A stretch of DNA of 7,133 nt from Treponema sp. (GTDB taxonomy: Bacteria > Spirochaetota > Spirochaetia > Treponematales > Breznakiellaceae), in the NCBI GenBank assembly GCA_009780545.1, contig WQZW01000070.1, forward strand, positions 1 to 7,133. The letters are read 5' to 3'. Made by a program: the position numbers and the translations under genes. Shown one piece after another: positions 6,087 to 7,133 of the stretch (position 1 is the stretch's first letter; the number at the start of each line of letters is the position of its first letter). The notes under the pieces are model-generated. The model was not told where the DNA came from, ran no database searches, and saw only the letters and a program-made list of their open reading frames with translations.

Positions 6087-6809
6087 CTAGTCTAAGACCC
6101 ACTTCAGGCCCGTGCTGTCGTTGACGCTCATCGTTTCGTCGAGGACAATATCCTCCTCCCCCGTTCCTTGATCCACCCTGTAGATGGCGTTCCAACCCTC
6201 TTTAAGGGCAAGGGTGAAATTTTTAGTGACCAGTGTGGAGCCATCCGCCACGTTTGTTTTGCCGTTGCCTGTAACGGTAACATCCTTGTTTACGTAAACA
6301 TAGTCCACATGTTCCGTTTTGAGGGTGAAGCTCGTCCCACCGATCGTTAGCTCGCTGTTCATCTTCCGGAGGTCAGCAGTTGCCGTGCTAAGCTCCAGAA
6401 AGACTGCCTTAGCGTCAACAGGCGCTACGGCAACAGAGTTGTAGTCTGAAAGGAAGGTGGAAAAAGCAGTTGTTGTCAGGTCGCCCGCTACCGGCGTGCC
6501 GAAGTTGAGGGTAAGCTTGCCGTCTGTCAGTGTCGCCGTGCCGTCGCTAGGTGTCTTGGTAGTAAACGTTGTCGTTCCAGTATAGACAGGATAGGCCGGA
6601 ATTGCCCCGGATTCGTCTAGCGTGTACACCTGCACGTCGGTAAACGCCAGTGTTGCTCCTATCTCTCCGCTAATGAGGCTGCTTCCGCCACCGCCACCAC
6701 CGCCGCCGCCATTGTTTTTACCGTCATCTCCGGTCGGGCAGCCTGCCAGAACCAGAACCAGTGCCGCCGTCGTTACGGCCGGCAGTATCGGGAATCGTCT
6801 CTTCGTCAT
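6087..6809 (-). CDS. Surface/periplasmic lipoprotein with poly-glycine linker, function unknown
   Basis: The 240-aa precursor has a positively charged start (MTKRRF), a hydrophobic core and lipobox LAGC (21-24), so Cys24 is the predicted lipidated residue. It is followed by a short hydrophilic tether PTGDDGKNN and nine glycines (34-42), encoded by mixed GGC, GGT and GGA codons, probably a flexible spacer from the membrane. The rest (43-240) is rich in Thr, Val, Ser and Gly with alternating patterns suggesting beta structure. The C-terminal part has KEGWNAIYRV (about 204-213) and ends LKWVLD. No enzyme motif is seen. It may belong to a treponeme lipoprotein family of unknown role (inference). 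The start is fixed by AAGGAGG (6819-6825) at 9-nt spacing. Base composition looks less GC-rich than the transglycosylase gene. Confidence 0.85.
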   Translation of the reverse strand: MTKRRFPILPAVTTAALVLVLAGCPTGDDGKNNGGGGGGGGGSSLISGEIGATLAFTDVQVYTLDESGAIPAYPVYTGTTTFTTKTPSDGTATLTDGKLTLNFGTPVAGDLTTTAFSTFLSDYNSVAVAPVDAKAVFLELSTATADLRKMNSELTIGGTSFTLKTEHVDYVYVNKDVTVTGNGKTNVADGSTLVTKNFTLALKEGWNAIYRVDQGTGEEDIVLDETMSVNDSTGLKWVLD

Positions 6810-6816
6810 CTTGCCA

Positions 6817-6832
6817 TACCTCCTTGAAGGTA
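6817..6832 (-). promoter_or_regulatory. Lipoprotein ribosome binding site inside a small stem
   Basis: The Shine-Dalgarno AAGGAGG (6819-6825) lies 9 nt before the ATG. In the transcript TACCT and AGGTA (6828-6832 and 6817-6821) can form a 5-bp stem with loop TCAAGG. This would partly cover the site, so initiation could depend on RNA folding or on ribosomes arriving from upstream. Confidence 0.5.
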
Positions 6833-6842
6833 GTTACAATGA

Positions 6843-6917
6843 CAAAGCCCTCCGTTCAAGGGAATTCCGAATAACATTCGGCGACCGCCAAGTCTATCCT
6901 TGATCCGGAGGGCTTTG
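6843..6917 (-). promoter_or_regulatory. Long inverted repeat in the lipoprotein leader
   Basis: CAAAGCCCTCCG (6843-6854) and CGGAGGGCTTTG (6906-6917) are perfectly complementary. After a small bulge the stem continues with TCAAGG (6856-6861) and CCTTGA (6898-6903). Inside is a perfect 6-bp stem CCGAAT/ATTCGG (6867-6872 and 6876-6881). If transcribed it is a branched structure ending 33 nt before the lipoprotein start. It matches no riboswitch class I can name. It could also be a mini-element bounded by inverted ends. Confidence 0.6.
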
Positions 6918-6949
6918 CCTTTATGGGGGCCTTTGAGAATTGTATTGGG

Positions 6950-6968
6950 CACTCCATGCCGGGGAGTG
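6950..6968. repeat. Small inverted repeat
   Basis: CACTCC (6950-6955) and GGAGTG (6963-6968) flank a 7-nt loop in the lipoprotein leader. There is no T-run, and the role is unknown. Confidence 0.4.
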
Positions 6969-7015
6969 AATCTAGGGAAACGATTACGGTAAGAGAATTT
7001 AGTTACGGATTGACC

Positions 7016-7028
7016 GGGGGGGGGGGGG
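7016..7028. repeat. 13-nt homopolymer (poly-G on plus, poly-C on minus)
   Basis: Thirteen consecutive G residues on the plus strand. Tracts of this length slip readily during replication and are typical of contingency loci; they are also prone to sequencing error. It lies within the small minus-strand leader ORF, 17 codons after its first ATG. Confidence 0.9.
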
Positions 7029-7133
7029 AAAGGGTTTAAGCGCTTTCATATAAAACGTCATGGTGTCCAGCCTCAGCATATACCTCCTTTTCCCTAAATT
7101 TACGTTCCCTTAAGATTTTACCCAAAACAAGGA

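Larger units (their letters stand above)
6806..7079 (-). other. Small leader ORF interrupted at a poly-C tract (possible phase-variable gene)
   Basis: On the minus strand AAAAGGAGG (7083-7091) precedes ATG (7077-7079), at a rather short 3-nt spacing. A second ATG at 7059-7061 has GAGG at 9-nt spacing. The frame reads MLRLDTMTFYMKALKPF and enters 13 C residues. As sequenced it gives PPPPRSIRN and stops at TAA (6999-7001), 26 aa in all. With 12 C residues the frame would remain open through 6806, giving 90 aa, and its TGA (6806-6808) would overlap the lipoprotein ATG as ATGA. A weak TTGGGT-17-TAAATT promoter-like pair (7097-7125) lies upstream. The protein is unrecognised; the open frame could be chance. 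Confidence 0.4.

Noticed and set aside
6622..6903. 93-codon plus-strand frame with polyproline
   Set aside because: It is antisense to the poly-glycine lipoprotein; the prolines are the complement of the glycine codons.
6843..6917. Known riboswitch (for example c-di-GMP or fluoride class)
   Set aside because: The conserved core sequences of those classes are not present; only the stem architecture is suggestive.

Overview
The window looks like a fairly GC-rich spirochaete chromosome segment, most likely from the treponeme lineage (Treponematales, the kind found in insect guts). That is an inference. It rests on three lipoprotein-type signal sequences among five genes, a CUT1 sugar transporter with a lipoprotein binding subunit, a lipoprotein-like lytic transglycosylase, and a poly-glycine surface lipoprotein. 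No marker gene fixes the species.

Layout. On the minus strand (211-2388) lies a carbohydrate ABC-transporter operon: a binding lipoprotein followed 9 nt later by a MalF-type permease. It is driven by a near-perfect sigma70 promoter (TTGACA-17-TATGAT, 2433-2461). The partner MalG-type permease expected next is not inside the window; a strong Shine-Dalgarno sequence at the left edge suggests it starts there. On the plus strand follow a 240-aa protein resembling a catalytically dead short-chain dehydrogenase (2760-3482) and a large Slt-type lytic transglycosylase (3770-5818; alternative starts at 3752 and 3761). On the minus strand at the right is a 240-aa lipoprotein with a nine-glycine linker (6087-6809), with a Rho-independent terminator behind it (5980-6018) and an elaborate leader in front.

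The genes themselves are ordinary; the intergenic DNA is not. It carries a family of palindromic repeats. A two-hairpin unit at 2659-2719 recurs in inverted orientation at 5834-5893, with paired base changes that keep both stems intact. A third relative of one hairpin sits at 3488-3514. A degenerate tandem array with period 24-27 bp (each unit beginning CAAATGC) runs into the first copy. A 17-bp sequence flanks the transglycosylase gene in inverted orientation.

The second noteworthy region is 6806-7133, upstream of the minus-strand lipoprotein. A small ORF with a strong Shine-Dalgarno sequence runs into a 13-nt poly-C tract (poly-G on the plus strand, 7016-7028). As read it stops soon after the tract. 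With one C fewer it would stay open for 90 codons and end in an ATGA overlap with the lipoprotein start, an arrangement suggestive of phase variation. The same leader holds a long inverted repeat (6843-6917), one strand of which could alternatively pair with the lipoprotein Shine-Dalgarno sequence.

The genes fit a common theme of envelope and nutrient uptake, but only the two transporter genes clearly form an operon.
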